Positions 7,903 to 16,664 of a DNA stretch of 64,000 nt are shown in pieces (positions within the stretch are counted from its first letter, which is position 1; every line of letters begins with the position of its first letter). The notes below the pieces were generated by a model. The model worked only from the letters and a program-made list of their open reading frames with translations. It was not told the DNA's origin and did no database searches. The stretch comes from Paenibacillus sp. LS1 (GTDB lineage: Bacteria; Bacillota; Bacilli; Paenibacillales; Paenibacillaceae). A program made the position numbers and the translations under genes. The DNA lies in assembly GCF_026013365.1 (NCBI RefSeq), contig NZ_JAPDOE010000002.1:868001-932000 (forward strand). The letters run 5' to 3'.

Positions 7903-9167
7903 GACTTTCCTCCCCGTAGAATCTTGCGCTGCGAAGCCCAGGCGCTGATCTGATGACCAAATGGTACCCATGATTTGATACGCTGTATTTTGCTTTGAGC
8001 AGAGGCCAGCTGGACTTTTAAGCGTTCTCGCTCACTGTATCCTCGTTCCAGTCGATGATCTGCCGCCCGTAATGCGGCCTGCAGTTGCCTGATCGTTGCC
8101 AGCGCAGCCAGCGTAGGATCTGCTTTTTCCGGTTCTTCGACAACTGGATCATTACGATTCACAAGCGGATCAGGGATGACAGCTTCTGCCGGCTGCATAC
8201 GATATTGTTGTTGCCACTGACAACCCGTCGCTGCCGTCAGCTGATGCGTGATTCGGTCAATGACCTCTTGATCCGGTCTTGCCTCATAATGAACTCCCGT
8301 CCATTGTTCAGCTTCTGCCAGCTGTTCACTGTATCCCATCCGGTGGAACAGATCTGCCCCCATCACACGGCAATACAGTTCAACTTCTTGCGGATCTAAT
8401 ATGTTTTTCCAGTTGTTAACAGAACCCTTATGAGCCTCTTGATGCGAAGAAAGGAATGGATCACCCACGCCCATACTGTAGAACATGTCAGATTTTGCAC
8501 TATCCAGAAACTGTCCATACTGTTCCATACCCTGTTCATATTGAATCCCCAGAAATGCGCATAGTTTCTCGAGTTCTTCCTGAGGCCTGGCGACCATTTG
8601 TTCATATTGCAACTCATACGCATTGGCATGTGGCTCGGCAAAATAGTCATTCAAACGGAGCATACCCAGCGTGAGATCAACGGATTTCATATTTAATTTG
8701 GAACTCTGCAGACTATGAATCAGGTTGAATCCTTCTCCTGTATGGAGGTTTACCTTTTTGAATGAGGCCGCTATGGACAGTGGATTACGCTGGAGATGAA
8801 TACGCTTGGACTGCGGGAACAGACGATCCAGCCATTCAAGCATGTAATAATATCGCGGAGATTTATCAACAATGAAGTCTGCTCCGCTTCCTTCCAGGAA
8901 TCCATTGTAGATCTCAAGAGCAAAACTTCTGCACGCCTTTTCGAAGACATCCTCAGAGACCATGGCATTGTAGAACTGACGCATGATGGAGCTGCCACCA
9001 TAAGCACGTGAATCGGTCTTTGGCAGATCGACAAGACTCATCAGAAACCACATTTCCTGGGTGGCAAATATACGACTATGATTTTGCAGCATGACGGTGG
9101 ATAACGAACTACCACTGCGGGGAACACATAGTAAGAAAACAAGTCCGTTACCTTGAGTGTCGATCAA
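7899..9167 (-). CDS. PAPS-dependent sulfotransferase of the lasso operon
   Basis: A 422-residue cytosolic sulfotransferase-family protein. The 5'-phosphosulfate loop is CVPRSGSS at residues 14-21. The 3'-phosphate site is in HLQRNPLSIAASF, with the usual Arg and Ser. Residues from about 360 on form a predicted coiled coil (LQAALRAADHRL...), an extension that could bind the peptide or another enzyme. The start is TTG, preceded by GAGGAGAGG. It is the first gene of the operon and is coupled to the cyclase by a four-base overlap. Inference: it sulfates the lasso peptide on Tyr or a hydroxy residue. Another acceptor cannot be excluded. Confidence 0.88.
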   Translation of the reverse strand: MIDTQGNGLVFLLCVPRSGSSLSTVMLQNHSRIFATQEMWFLMSLVDLPKTDSRAYGGSSIMRQFYNAMVSEDVFEKACRSFALEIYNGFLEGSGADFIVDKSPRYYYMLEWLDRLFPQSKRIHLQRNPLSIAASFKKVNLHTGEGFNLIHSLQSSKLNMKSVDLTLGMLRLNDYFAEPHANAYELQYEQMVARPQEELEKLCAFLGIQYEQGMEQYGQFLDSAKSDMFYSMGVGDPFLSSHQEAHKGSVNNWKNILDPQEVELYCRVMGADLFHRMGYSEQLAEAEQWTGVHYEARPDQEVIDRITHQLTAATGCQWQQQYRMQPAEAVIPDPLVNRNDPVVEEPEKADPTLAALATIRQLQAALRAADHRLERGYSERERLKVQLASAQSKIQRIKSWVPFGHQISAWASQRKILRGGKS

Positions 9168-9319
9168 TGGCAGCCTCTCCTCTGTTCATTAAAATAAGCA
9201 TGCAGCCGGGATAGACCAGACTCTACTTTTGTGTTTGGCAAAACGAGTACTACGCACGCTATAGGTCAGCATTTTGCAACATTCCTTCGAAACCTTACCC
9301 GAGAGTGATGCAAAACACA

Positions 9320-9389
9320 TGTATTCTTTCGACAACTCTCAGATACAATATGTATTCATAGTTTTACTCTATGATACAAAATGTATCAT
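9320..9389. promoter_or_regulatory. Three phased operator half-sites at 31-bp spacing
   Basis: TGTATTC begins at 9320, TGTATTC at 9351 and TGTATCA at 9382, exactly 31 bp apart (about three helical turns). The 9382 site is the right arm of the perfect palindrome. The 9351 site belongs to a near palindrome, GATACA-ATA-TGTATT (9342-9356). The 9320 site has only the right arm. The two left sites fall just downstream of the predicted start of transcription. No regulator gene lies beside them. Confidence 0.65.
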
Positions 9390-9394
9390 GTCAA
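9366..9394 (-). promoter_or_regulatory. Promoter of the lasso operon with operator in the spacer
   Basis: On the minus strand a perfect -35 TTGACA (9389-9394) is followed by a 17-bp spacer and -10 TAGAGT (9366-9371). The spacer is nearly all occupied by the palindrome ATGATACA-AAA-TGTATCAT (9371-9389). A bound dimer would block sigma factor, so repression is the simplest reading. The leader to the first start codon is about 190 bases. Confidence 0.75.
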
Positions 9395-9501
9395 TCTTTT
9401 ATTTTCACCTTTCATAAATTCTTACTCTTTCACTGTATTCTGCTGTCTGTCGTTTAAGCACTCATTCATGATCAATCTTGATCTGTATGCACAAACGCGA
9501 A

Positions 9502-9540
9502 AAAGCTCCAGACATGTTCTGTGAGGAACAATGCCTGAAG
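9502..9540 (-). terminator. Terminator of the MFS transporter gene
   Basis: Imperfect 16-bp stem AGCTCCAGACATGTTC / GAACAATGCCTGAAGCT with loop TGTGAG; on the minus strand it is followed by TTTTTCG. It isolates the MFS gene from the lasso promoter. The rest of 9168-9585 holds only the promoter and operators already listed. Confidence 0.75.
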
Positions 9541-9585
9541 CTATGTGTAATCCAATGAGAAGTTTTATATTAAACCGATGAATAA

Positions 9586-10923
9586 CTACCCCATAAACCT
9601 TACATTTGAACTTTTCCCAGCAGCTCCAATACGCCCATTTCGCTCTTCTTCCTGATCTGCCAGCGTAGCATCCTGCATCCCGTTCTGTACCTTCACGGTT
9701 AACAATACAGCAATTCCCGCGACAAAAAAGAAGATGAGTGACAGAATGCCCCAACGCGTGGAACCAGTGATCTGCCCAACATAACCAAACACAAACGGAC
9801 CGAAGATCGAAGAGAATTTGCCTGTAATATTCACAAAACCAAAATACTCTCCCGTTCTGCCAGCTGGCATCAGATTGCTAAACAGGGAACGAGCTGTGGA
9901 TTGACTCACACCCTGCACGACACCAACCAGCCCAGCGAGTATATAAAAGTGGCTCGCTTGTGTCATGAAATAACCAAGAATCACAATACATATGTACACG
10001 GATAAACTCACGATCAATACCTGCTTCGCTCCCCAGCGCTGTGCCCATGCTCCCAATAACAAGGTGCACGGAAATCCGATGAACTGTGTCAGCAGTAGTG
10101 CGAGCATCAAGTCGGCTGTACCAATACCAATACTTGTCCCATAAATCGTAGCCATCAGAATGATGGTATTAATGCCGTCATTAAAAAACCAGAAAGCCAC
10201 CAGCATACGGATTAACTGGGGAAAACGCCGCATCTGACGGAAGGTTTGCCGCAGTCTGCGAACGCCCACGACGGCGTACCCTTTCCATGATCCAGGCATG
10301 TCCGGTGATGCAGGCCGTCTCGGAGCATGGCGAAAGATCGGTATTGAGAACAGCAACCACCACAACGATACGGAGATGAACGCAAGCCTTGTACCTGCCA
10401 GTGTGCTGCTCATTCCGAACCAGCCCGGTTGCTGAATCATCAGCATATTCACGGCAAGCAGCAAGCCTCCGCCAATATAACCATAGGCATACCCTTTGGA
10501 GGATATCATGTCCCTTCGTTCCACCGGTACCAGATCCGGCAGCATCGCATCGTAAAAGGTGTTACCACCCGCGAAACCAATCGTGGATATGACCAGCAAC
10601 GCGGAAGCAAGGAACCAGTCTCCTTCTCCAATTGCGCTGAATCCCAATGTGGCAAGAACGCCTATAATTGCAAATACACGCAGGAAGTCGCCCTTACGCC
10701 CTGACAAATCAGCTAATGTACCAAGCAGCGGTGTTAGCAGCGCTACGCACAACATGCCAATGGAATGTGTGTAGGCCAGGTAGGAGGCGGCGGTATCCGT
10801 ATCCAGCGTTGCTGCAGCCACCGAAGCATAGAATACGGGCAATACCGCTGCCAGTACTGTTGTTGCATAAGCTGAATTAGCCCAATCATACATAATCCAA
10901 GCCTTGATCGCCTTTTTATTCAC
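9586..10923 (-). CDS. MFS transporter, UMF1/Atg22 type
   Basis: A 445-residue membrane protein with about 12 hydrophobic segments. It opens with WIMYDWANSAYATTVLAAVLP, typical of the UMF1/Atg22-like family. The loop GTLADLSGRKG is the MFS signature between segments 2 and 3. The start is GTG 10923 with AGGAAGGA 5-6 bases upstream. Relatives have been linked to amino-acid or small-molecule efflux, but the substrate cannot be told. It has its own terminator, so it is probably not part of the lasso operon. Confidence 0.85.
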   Translation of the reverse strand: MNKKAIKAWIMYDWANSAYATTVLAAVLPVFYASVAAATLDTDTAASYLAYTHSIGMLCVALLTPLLGTLADLSGRKGDFLRVFAIIGVLATLGFSAIGEGDWFLASALLVISTIGFAGGNTFYDAMLPDLVPVERRDMISSKGYAYGYIGGGLLLAVNMLMIQQPGWFGMSSTLAGTRLAFISVSLWWLLFSIPIFRHAPRRPASPDMPGSWKGYAVVGVRRLRQTFRQMRRFPQLIRMLVAFWFFNDGINTIILMATIYGTSIGIGTADLMLALLLTQFIGFPCTLLLGAWAQRWGAKQVLIVSLSVYICIVILGYFMTQASHFYILAGLVGVVQGVSQSTARSLFSNLMPAGRTGEYFGFVNITGKFSSIFGPFVFGYVGQITGSTRWGILSLIFFFVAGIAVLLTVKVQNGMQDATLADQEEERNGRIGAAGKSSNVRFMG

Positions 10924-11180
10924 ATGAATCCTTCCTTTACATGCATCTCTATTAAATGATTGATGCCTTTCTCCTATTGTAAAGGAAGGATATCACACTT
11001 GTTCACTCTTTCTGTAAAAAATGGAGCAGGTTCTGTTCTTAAGACTCATCTTACCTCCGAGGTGAACTTGCGTAATTGTATCATTTTATATCCACTCTCA
11101 TCACATATCGTCCTCGCCCGTGAATATACTTAATTACCGACAGGCCAAACTGTGCCGCGTAATCAATGGGGGGTGCCTAC

Positions 11181-12350
11181 ATGTCAAATTCACACCAGCC
11201 TTACTCGTTCGTCGTGTCGAAGGAAGATTGGTCGCTTCACCGCAAAGGGTACCAAGACCAGCAGCGCCATCAGCAAAAGGTGAAAGATGTCATCAAGCAG
11301 AATCTGCCTGATCTGATCACGGAAGAAAACATCATCATGTCTGATGGAAAACAAATCATCAAGGTACCGATCCGCAGTCTGGATGAGTACCGTTTTGTGT
11401 ATAACTACCAGAAGCAAAAACATGTCGGTCAAGGAGACGGTGACAGTCAGGTCGGAGACGTCATCGGTCGTGATCCCGCTGCCTCGCAGAAACCCGGCAA
11501 AGGCGAAAAAGCGGGTGATCAGCCTGGTCATGATATTGTGGAAGCTGAAGTTAGTATTGAGGAACTGGAAGATATGCTCTTCGCTGAGCTGGAATTACCC
11601 GATCTGAAGCAGAAAGATAAAGACCTGATTGAGACACATACGGTGGTATTCAACGATATTCGCAAAAAAGGCATGCAGTCCAATATTGATAAGAAACGTA
11701 CCATTATGGAGAATCTGCGCCGCAATGCAACGACCGGTACGCCAGGCATCCATCATATCAGTCCGGATGACCTGCGCTACAAAACATGGGAAGACAAAAT
11801 CATTCCGCAATCCAACGCCGTTATTATTGCCATGATGGATACTTCGGGGTCCATGGGTTCATTTGAGAAATACTGCGCGCGCAGCTTCTTCTTCTGGATG
11901 ACCCGTTTTCTACGCCGCCAGTATGAGAAGGTCGAGATTGTTTTTCTTGCCCATCATACGGAAGCCAAGGAAGTGACCGAAGAAGAGTTCTTTACCCGTG
12001 GCGAAAGTGGAGGCACCATCTGCTCCTCTGTATATATGAAGGCACTGGATATTATTGACAGTCGCTACCCTCCTTCCAGCTACAATATCTACCCATTCCA
12101 CTTCTCTGACGGGGATAATCTGACCTCGGATAACGAACGGTGTGTGAAGCTGATTGGTGAGTTAATGAAGCGCAGCAACATGTTTGGGTACGGCGAGGTG
12201 AATCAGTACAACCGTAGCAGCACACTGATGTCGGCTTATCGTCATATCAAGATGGATCAGTTCATGTATTATGTGATCAAAGAAAAAGGCGAAGTGTACA
12301 AAGCTTTGCGCAGCTTTTTCCAGAAAAGGGAAGGAGGCAGCGTTAGATGA
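11181..12350 (+). CDS. yhbH: Sporulation protein YhbH (DUF444, VWA-like)
   Basis: A 389-residue protein of the YhbH/YeaH family. A MIDAS-type metal site DTSGSMG lies near residue 220, inside a von Willebrand A-like fold. The N-terminal half is charged, with a Gly/Asp-rich linker. In Bacillus it is a mother-cell sporulation gene. In enterobacteria its relative works with the PrkA-type kinase YeaG. ATG 11181 follows GGGGGG by 7-8 bases; an ATG at 11166 has no ribosome site. It overlaps spoVR by four bases. Region 10924-11180 carries divergent promoters for this gene and the MFS gene, but I could not define the boxes. Confidence 0.93.
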   Translation: MSNSHQPYSFVVSKEDWSLHRKGYQDQQRHQQKVKDVIKQNLPDLITEENIIMSDGKQIIKVPIRSLDEYRFVYNYQKQKHVGQGDGDSQVGDVIGRDPAASQKPGKGEKAGDQPGHDIVEAEVSIEELEDMLFAELELPDLKQKDKDLIETHTVVFNDIRKKGMQSNIDKKRTIMENLRRNATTGTPGIHHISPDDLRYKTWEDKIIPQSNAVIIAMMDTSGSMGSFEKYCARSFFFWMTRFLRRQYEKVEIVFLAHHTEAKEVTEEEFFTRGESGGTICSSVYMKALDIIDSRYPPSSYNIYPFHFSDGDNLTSDNERCVKLIGELMKRSNMFGYGEVNQYNRSSTLMSAYRHIKMDQFMYYVIKEKGEVYKALRSFFQKREGGSVR

Positions 12351-13783
12351 CAGATGAGATCCGCGACCTAGAATACGCCATTGCCGAGATTATGGAGATT
12401 GCCGATGGATTTGGCCTGGATTATTACCCCATGCGGTACGAAATCTGCCCATCGGATATTATTTATACATTTGGAGCCTACGGCATGCCGACCAGATTCA
12501 GCCACTGGAGCTTCGGCAAAACATTTCATAAGATGAAAATGCAATACGATTTTGGACTCAGCAAAATTTATGAGCTTGTCATCAACTCCAACCCTTGTTA
12601 TGCCTTCCTGCTGGATGGCAATTCCCTGATTCAGAACAAATTAATCGTAGCCCACGTACTGGCACACTGCGATTTTTTCAAAAACAATGCCCGCTTCTCC
12701 AAATCCAATCGTAATATGGTCGAAAGTATGGCAGCTACAGCCGATCGGATCAGCAATTATGAGATGGAGTACGGAACGGAAGCGGTTGAAGCATTTATCG
12801 ATGCCGTGATCGCGATTCAGGAACATGTGGACCCACAGCTGATAAAACCTCGCCATTTGGACAAACAACGTTACATGGAGATGAAAATGCGGGAGCAGCG
12901 CGGTGAGAAAGCTCCACGGCCGGAAGGTCGCTATGATGATTTATGGTCACTTGACGTCGTGCAGGCCGAAGAAGCACCAGCCGAAGGCATACAGGTCCAT
13001 CATTTCCCTCCTGAACCGGAGAAGGATGTTATGTGGTTTATTCAGGAATTTTCGGAAGTGTTGACCGACTGGCAGCGGGATATCATGAGTATGATGCGTG
13101 AAGAGATGTTATATTTCTGGCCACAGATGGAAACCAAAATCATGAACGAAGGCTGGGCATCCTACTGGCATCAACGCATTATACGGGAGCTCGATCTGAA
13201 CAGTGAGGATACGATCGAATTCGCCAAGCTCAACTCCTCCGTCGTGCAGCCATCCAAGCAAAGTCTGAATCCGTATTATCTGGGACTGAAGATTTTCGAG
13301 GATATTGAACGCCGCTGGGATAATCCAACCCGTGAAGAACAGGAACGTTGGGGTCGTAAACCGGGGCAAGGTCGTGCCAAAATGTTCGAGGTGCGTGAAT
13401 TCGATTCCGATACCTCCTTTATCCGCAATTACATGACCAAACAATTAACCGAAGACCTCGACCTCTATGTATTTGAGAAAAAAGGTCCGGACTGGAAAAT
13501 CACCGACAAGTCCTGGCAGAACATACGGGATCAGCTCGTATTCTCACGTGTCAACGGGGGCTCCCCTTATCTGGTTGTGCAAGATGCTGACTATCTGCGG
13601 ACCGGGGAACTCGTGCTGAAGCATCAATATGAAGGCATCGAGCTGGATCTGAAATATATGGAACGCACCCTGCCTTATCTGTATCGCCTCTGGGGACGTA
13701 CCGTACATGTGGAAACACGTGTCGAGGATAAACCGATCTGGTTTACGTATGACGGCAAGAAGCACCACCGCAAGTTTCTATGA
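12347..13783 (+). CDS. spoVR: Stage V sporulation protein R
   Basis: A 478-residue SpoVR family protein (relative of YcgB). The N-terminus [23 protein letters not shown] and the motifs [31 protein letters not shown], in several overlapping stretches, and NEGWASYWH are family hallmarks. In Bacillus it is needed for spore cortex formation, and its biochemical role is unknown. The ATGA overlap with yhbH shows a two-gene operon. The two are linked in many bacteria to prkA, which here lies 8-10 kb away. Confidence 0.95.
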   Translation: MTDEIRDLEYAIAEIMEIADGFGLDYYPMRYEICPSDIIYTFGAYGMPTRFSHWSFGKTFHKMKMQYDFGLSKIYELVINSNPCYAFLLDGNSLIQNKLIVAHVLAHCDFFKNNARFSKSNRNMVESMAATADRISNYEMEYGTEAVEAFIDAVIAIQEHVDPQLIKPRHLDKQRYMEMKMREQRGEKAPRPEGRYDDLWSLDVVQAEEAPAEGIQVHHFPPEPEKDVMWFIQEFSEVLTDWQRDIMSMMREEMLYFWPQMETKIMNEGWASYWHQRIIRELDLNSEDTIEFAKLNSSVVQPSKQSLNPYYLGLKIFEDIERRWDNPTREEQERWGRKPGQGRAKMFEVREFDSDTSFIRNYMTKQLTEDLDLYVFEKKGPDWKITDKSWQNIRDQLVFSRVNGGSPYLVVQDADYLRTGELVLKHQYEGIELDLKYMERTLPYLYRLWGRTVHVETRVEDKPIWFTYDGKKHHRKFL

Positions 13784-13864
13784 GGTTTAAATAGCCCTTT
13801 CCCTTTTGAAAAAGAAAACCTTCGTATCACGCATGAAGGATGACGACATATCATAAAAACACAA

Positions 13865-13903
13865 AAGCGGCAAGTTCCCGACATTCACGGGGACTTGCCG
13901 CTT
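13865..13903. terminator. Bidirectional terminator between spoVR and the GGDEF-EAL gene
   Basis: Stem AAGCGGCAAGT (13865-13875) pairs perfectly with ACTTGCCGCTT (13893-13903), extended by CCC/GGG. The minus strand continues with TTTGTGTTTTT. Confidence 0.8.
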
Positions 13904-13916
13904 GGCATTTATAGGA

Positions 13917-16397
13917 TTAGGATTGTACCGGTGATGTTCCATTACCCTGCAACCGCAGCGGTACAAAAAAGTCATGCTCCACTTCACTTGCCGGCAGTGG
14001 ACGACTAAAGTAATATCCCTGAATCTCGCGGCAATCATTCTGCATCAGAATATCCAACTGACCTTTCGTCTCAATGCCTTCGGCAATGACTTCCATCTTG
14101 AGATTCTGTGCCATTGATATAATGGTCGCCACAATCGCCTGATCGCTGTGACTCTCTGTAATGTCCGTCACGAATGAACGATCAATCTTGAGCTTGTGAA
14201 TCGGGAAGTGCTTCAGATAACTGAGTGAACTGTATCCCGTACCGAAATCATCCAGGCTGATCTTGACACCCAGTGCTGTCAGTTCGTTCAGGATCGCCGT
14301 GGATACTGTTGCATCCATCATCATGCTCTCTGTAATCTCCAGCTCCAGGTATCGAGCATCCAGCCCTGTCTCATGGAGTGCATTCTTGACCTGTTCTACC
14401 AAGTTGGATTGATGGAACTGCTGGCTGGACAAGTTAACCGATACCGGAATGAGCGGTCCCCCACTGGCATGCCAGAGTTTCATCTGCCTACATGCTTCCC
14501 GCAGTGTCCAGTTGCCAATCTCATAGATCATGCCTGTCTCTTCTGCAAGCGGGATGAACACATTGGGTGCGAGCAGACCTTTGAGTGGATGATTCCAACG
14601 AATAAGAGCCTCCACACCAATCATACGACTATCCTCGGTACGAATCTGCGGTTGATAGTACAGGACCATCTCATCGCGCTCCAATGCTTTACGCAGATAA
14701 CCTTCCAGCTCAATGCGTTCATAGAGTTCCGAATCCAGTTGTGCGGTGTAGAATTGGAATCCATTCTTGCCGTTCTTCTTCACTTCATACATGGCGGAGT
14801 CCGCATGTTTCAGCAAAGCATCCACTCCCGCACCATGATCGGGATACATCGCAATTCCGATGCTGGCTGTCACGTAAAAGTCATTTTCCTTCAAGCGATA
14901 AGGTAATTGAATGGCTTCCACAATCTGTTTTGCAAGTGCTGCCACTCGTACCTCTGTCGCTTGATCATGGGTTACAACTAATGTGAATTCATCCCCGCCC
15001 ATGCGGGCCAGCATAACATTCTCCATAGCCATCGGATCAGAAGCTTTTATGGCTGTCATGATCCGGTTGCTAACTTCTCTTAGAAATACATCCCCAATGG
15101 AATGTCCCAGCGAGTCATTAATCATCTTGAAACGGTCTATATCCATGACCATAACGGCAAAAGAATTTCCTTTTTCTTCAGAATCTTGGATCGTATAAGC
15201 CAGCACTTCATCCAACTTGCGCCGATTCGGCAGCCCCGTCAGCGGATCATGCAAAGCTTGGTGACGAATGCTCTCCTGAGCCTGCTTCTCCTCCGTGATG
15301 TCCTTGATCAGAATGTGACTCCCCACATGTTTAGCATCAATGACAACAGGAACAACAATAATACTCAGGTCCAGAAGTTCACCCTGTACGTCCCTCATCT
15401 TGGCCATATAGTGCGCCTGCTCCAGCCCATGATCATCCCAGTCAATGGAATCAAATTCACTGATCCACTCGATATCGATCCGCTGAGCAATCTCATCAAT
15501 GGAACGATCCATGACCTCTTTTTCAGGGTATCCGGTGATTGTTGTTACGGCAGCATTAATACCTTTGACAATGCCTTCCTTGTCCACGGAGATAATGGCA
15601 TCGGAATGGTTATGATACAAGGCCTGGTACCACTGCTCATTCTCATGAATCCGTCGATCCTTCTGAGACATTCGCTGATTAATAAATATGCCGAACAACG
15701 TCAAGCCCAATGCAATAAACGTGCCCGATGCAATCAAATAGGCGAGAATACCTGGCTCAATCTGCATCCCTGAACTTGCCATCGAGCCGTGTGAATGATG
15801 GAACTGTGCGGCTGACATTCCGGTATAGTGCATTCCGGAGATCCCCACCCCCATAATAAGACCGCTACCCATCTTGTAAACCCACGTATGTCTGGATTGA
15901 CGATAACGGAAGAAAAACATGAGCCACAATGCCGCAAATGAAGCAATGGCTGCAATCAGAATGGACAACACCACTCTGCCTGACTCATACGTTACAGGGG
16001 TCGACATCGCTGCCATGCCCACATAATGCATCGAGCTGATCCCTGCTGTCATAAGTACGCCAGCAATCATAAGCTTGCTTATCTTGCCGGATTGTCTGCC
16101 TGCAATGTTCAAGGCGACACCCGATGCGATGATAGCGAGTAGAACCGACAGAATAACCTTACCGGTGGAATAGGAGACTTGCGTAGGCAGGACAAAAGCA
16201 AGCATACCTACGAAATGCATGGACCAGATTCCCAGACCCATAGAGACTGCGCCGCAGGTAAGCCATACATTCCGTGCCATCCCGCTAGCCTGACTTACAC
16301 GGCCTGCAAGATCAAGCGCTGCGTACGAAGCTAACGATGCAATAATATAGGATAAAATAACAAGTTCTAAGTTGTACGTACCATGTAGGTGCTCCAC
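13917..16397 (-). CDS. MHYT-PAS-GGDEF-EAL cyclic-di-GMP protein
   Basis: An 826-residue membrane protein. Residues 1-240 form the seven-segment MHYT sensor, with three MHYxGM/MHFVGM repeats thought to bind a metal or small gas. A PAS domain spans about 260-375. A GGDEF domain follows, with the intact motif MGGDEF near 468, then an EAL domain from about 565 with EALIRW near 595 and DDFGTGYSSLSYL. Both catalytic motifs look complete, so it may make and break c-di-GMP; which activity dominates cannot be said. The start is GTG with AAAGGA upstream. It is a single gene with terminators on both sides. Confidence 0.93.
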   Translation of the reverse strand: MEHLHGTYNLELVILSYIIASLASYAALDLAGRVSQASGMARNVWLTCGAVSMGLGIWSMHFVGMLAFVLPTQVSYSTGKVILSVLLAIIASGVALNIAGRQSGKISKLMIAGVLMTAGISSMHYVGMAAMSTPVTYESGRVVLSILIAAIASFAALWLMFFFRYRQSRHTWVYKMGSGLIMGVGISGMHYTGMSAAQFHHSHGSMASSGMQIEPGILAYLIASGTFIALGLTLFGIFINQRMSQKDRRIHENEQWYQALYHNHSDAIISVDKEGIVKGINAAVTTITGYPEKEVMDRSIDEIAQRIDIEWISEFDSIDWDDHGLEQAHYMAKMRDVQGELLDLSIIVVPVVIDAKHVGSHILIKDITEEKQAQESIRHQALHDPLTGLPNRRKLDEVLAYTIQDSEEKGNSFAVMVMDIDRFKMINDSLGHSIGDVFLREVSNRIMTAIKASDPMAMENVMLARMGGDEFTLVVTHDQATEVRVAALAKQIVEAIQLPYRLKENDFYVTASIGIAMYPDHGAGVDALLKHADSAMYEVKKNGKNGFQFYTAQLDSELYERIELEGYLRKALERDEMVLYYQPQIRTEDSRMIGVEALIRWNHPLKGLLAPNVFIPLAEETGMIYEIGNWTLREACRQMKLWHASGGPLIPVSVNLSSQQFHQSNLVEQVKNALHETGLDARYLELEITESMMMDATVSTAILNELTALGVKISLDDFGTGYSSLSYLKHFPIHKLKIDRSFVTDITESHSDQAIVATIISMAQNLKMEVIAEGIETKGQLDILMQNDCREIQGYYFSRPLPASEVEHDFFVPLRLQGNGTSPVQS

Positions 16398-16451
16398 TCA
16401 CTCTGTCCTTTCAACCGGGAAATGCCTCATATGTATGCAAAAATGTAAAAA

Positions 16452-16485
16452 AGAAGCGAGTGCGCTGTCTGGATGACAGGCACTC
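16452..16485 (-). terminator. Terminator downstream of the xylanase gene
   Basis: GAGTGCGCTGTC (16458-16469) and GACAGGCACTC (16475-16485) pair with one bulged base. The minus strand continues CGCTTCTTTTTTAC. It lies about 180 bases past the xylanase stop; nothing else was seen in 16398-16664. Confidence 0.65.
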
Positions 16486-16664
16486 CCTCCGCATCATTTG
16501 ACTTGTTAACACAGACTTAGTTCAAACCAGTGTCATACATCGGAACCCGTTTAATATGAATGTATATAGTCTAAACGTCCTAGCCTTGAAAATCAACACT
16601 TATTTCCAGAAATACGGATGGTTAATAGCTGACATTTTCATATTCAAATACAGATCTGAATATT

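Noticed and set aside
9371-9389. The palindrome read as a terminator
   Set aside because: The stem is AT-rich with no T tract of its own, and it lies exactly between good -35 and -10 boxes. An operator is the better reading.
9586-10923. The MFS transporter as part of the lasso cluster
   Set aside because: It has its own terminator upstream of the lasso promoter, and a full ABC exporter is already in the operon.
11060-11140. A sigma-E-type promoter before yhbH (CATATCGT as -10)
   Set aside because: Only six of eight bases match, and no -35 box sits at the right distance. A similar search upstream of prkA also failed.
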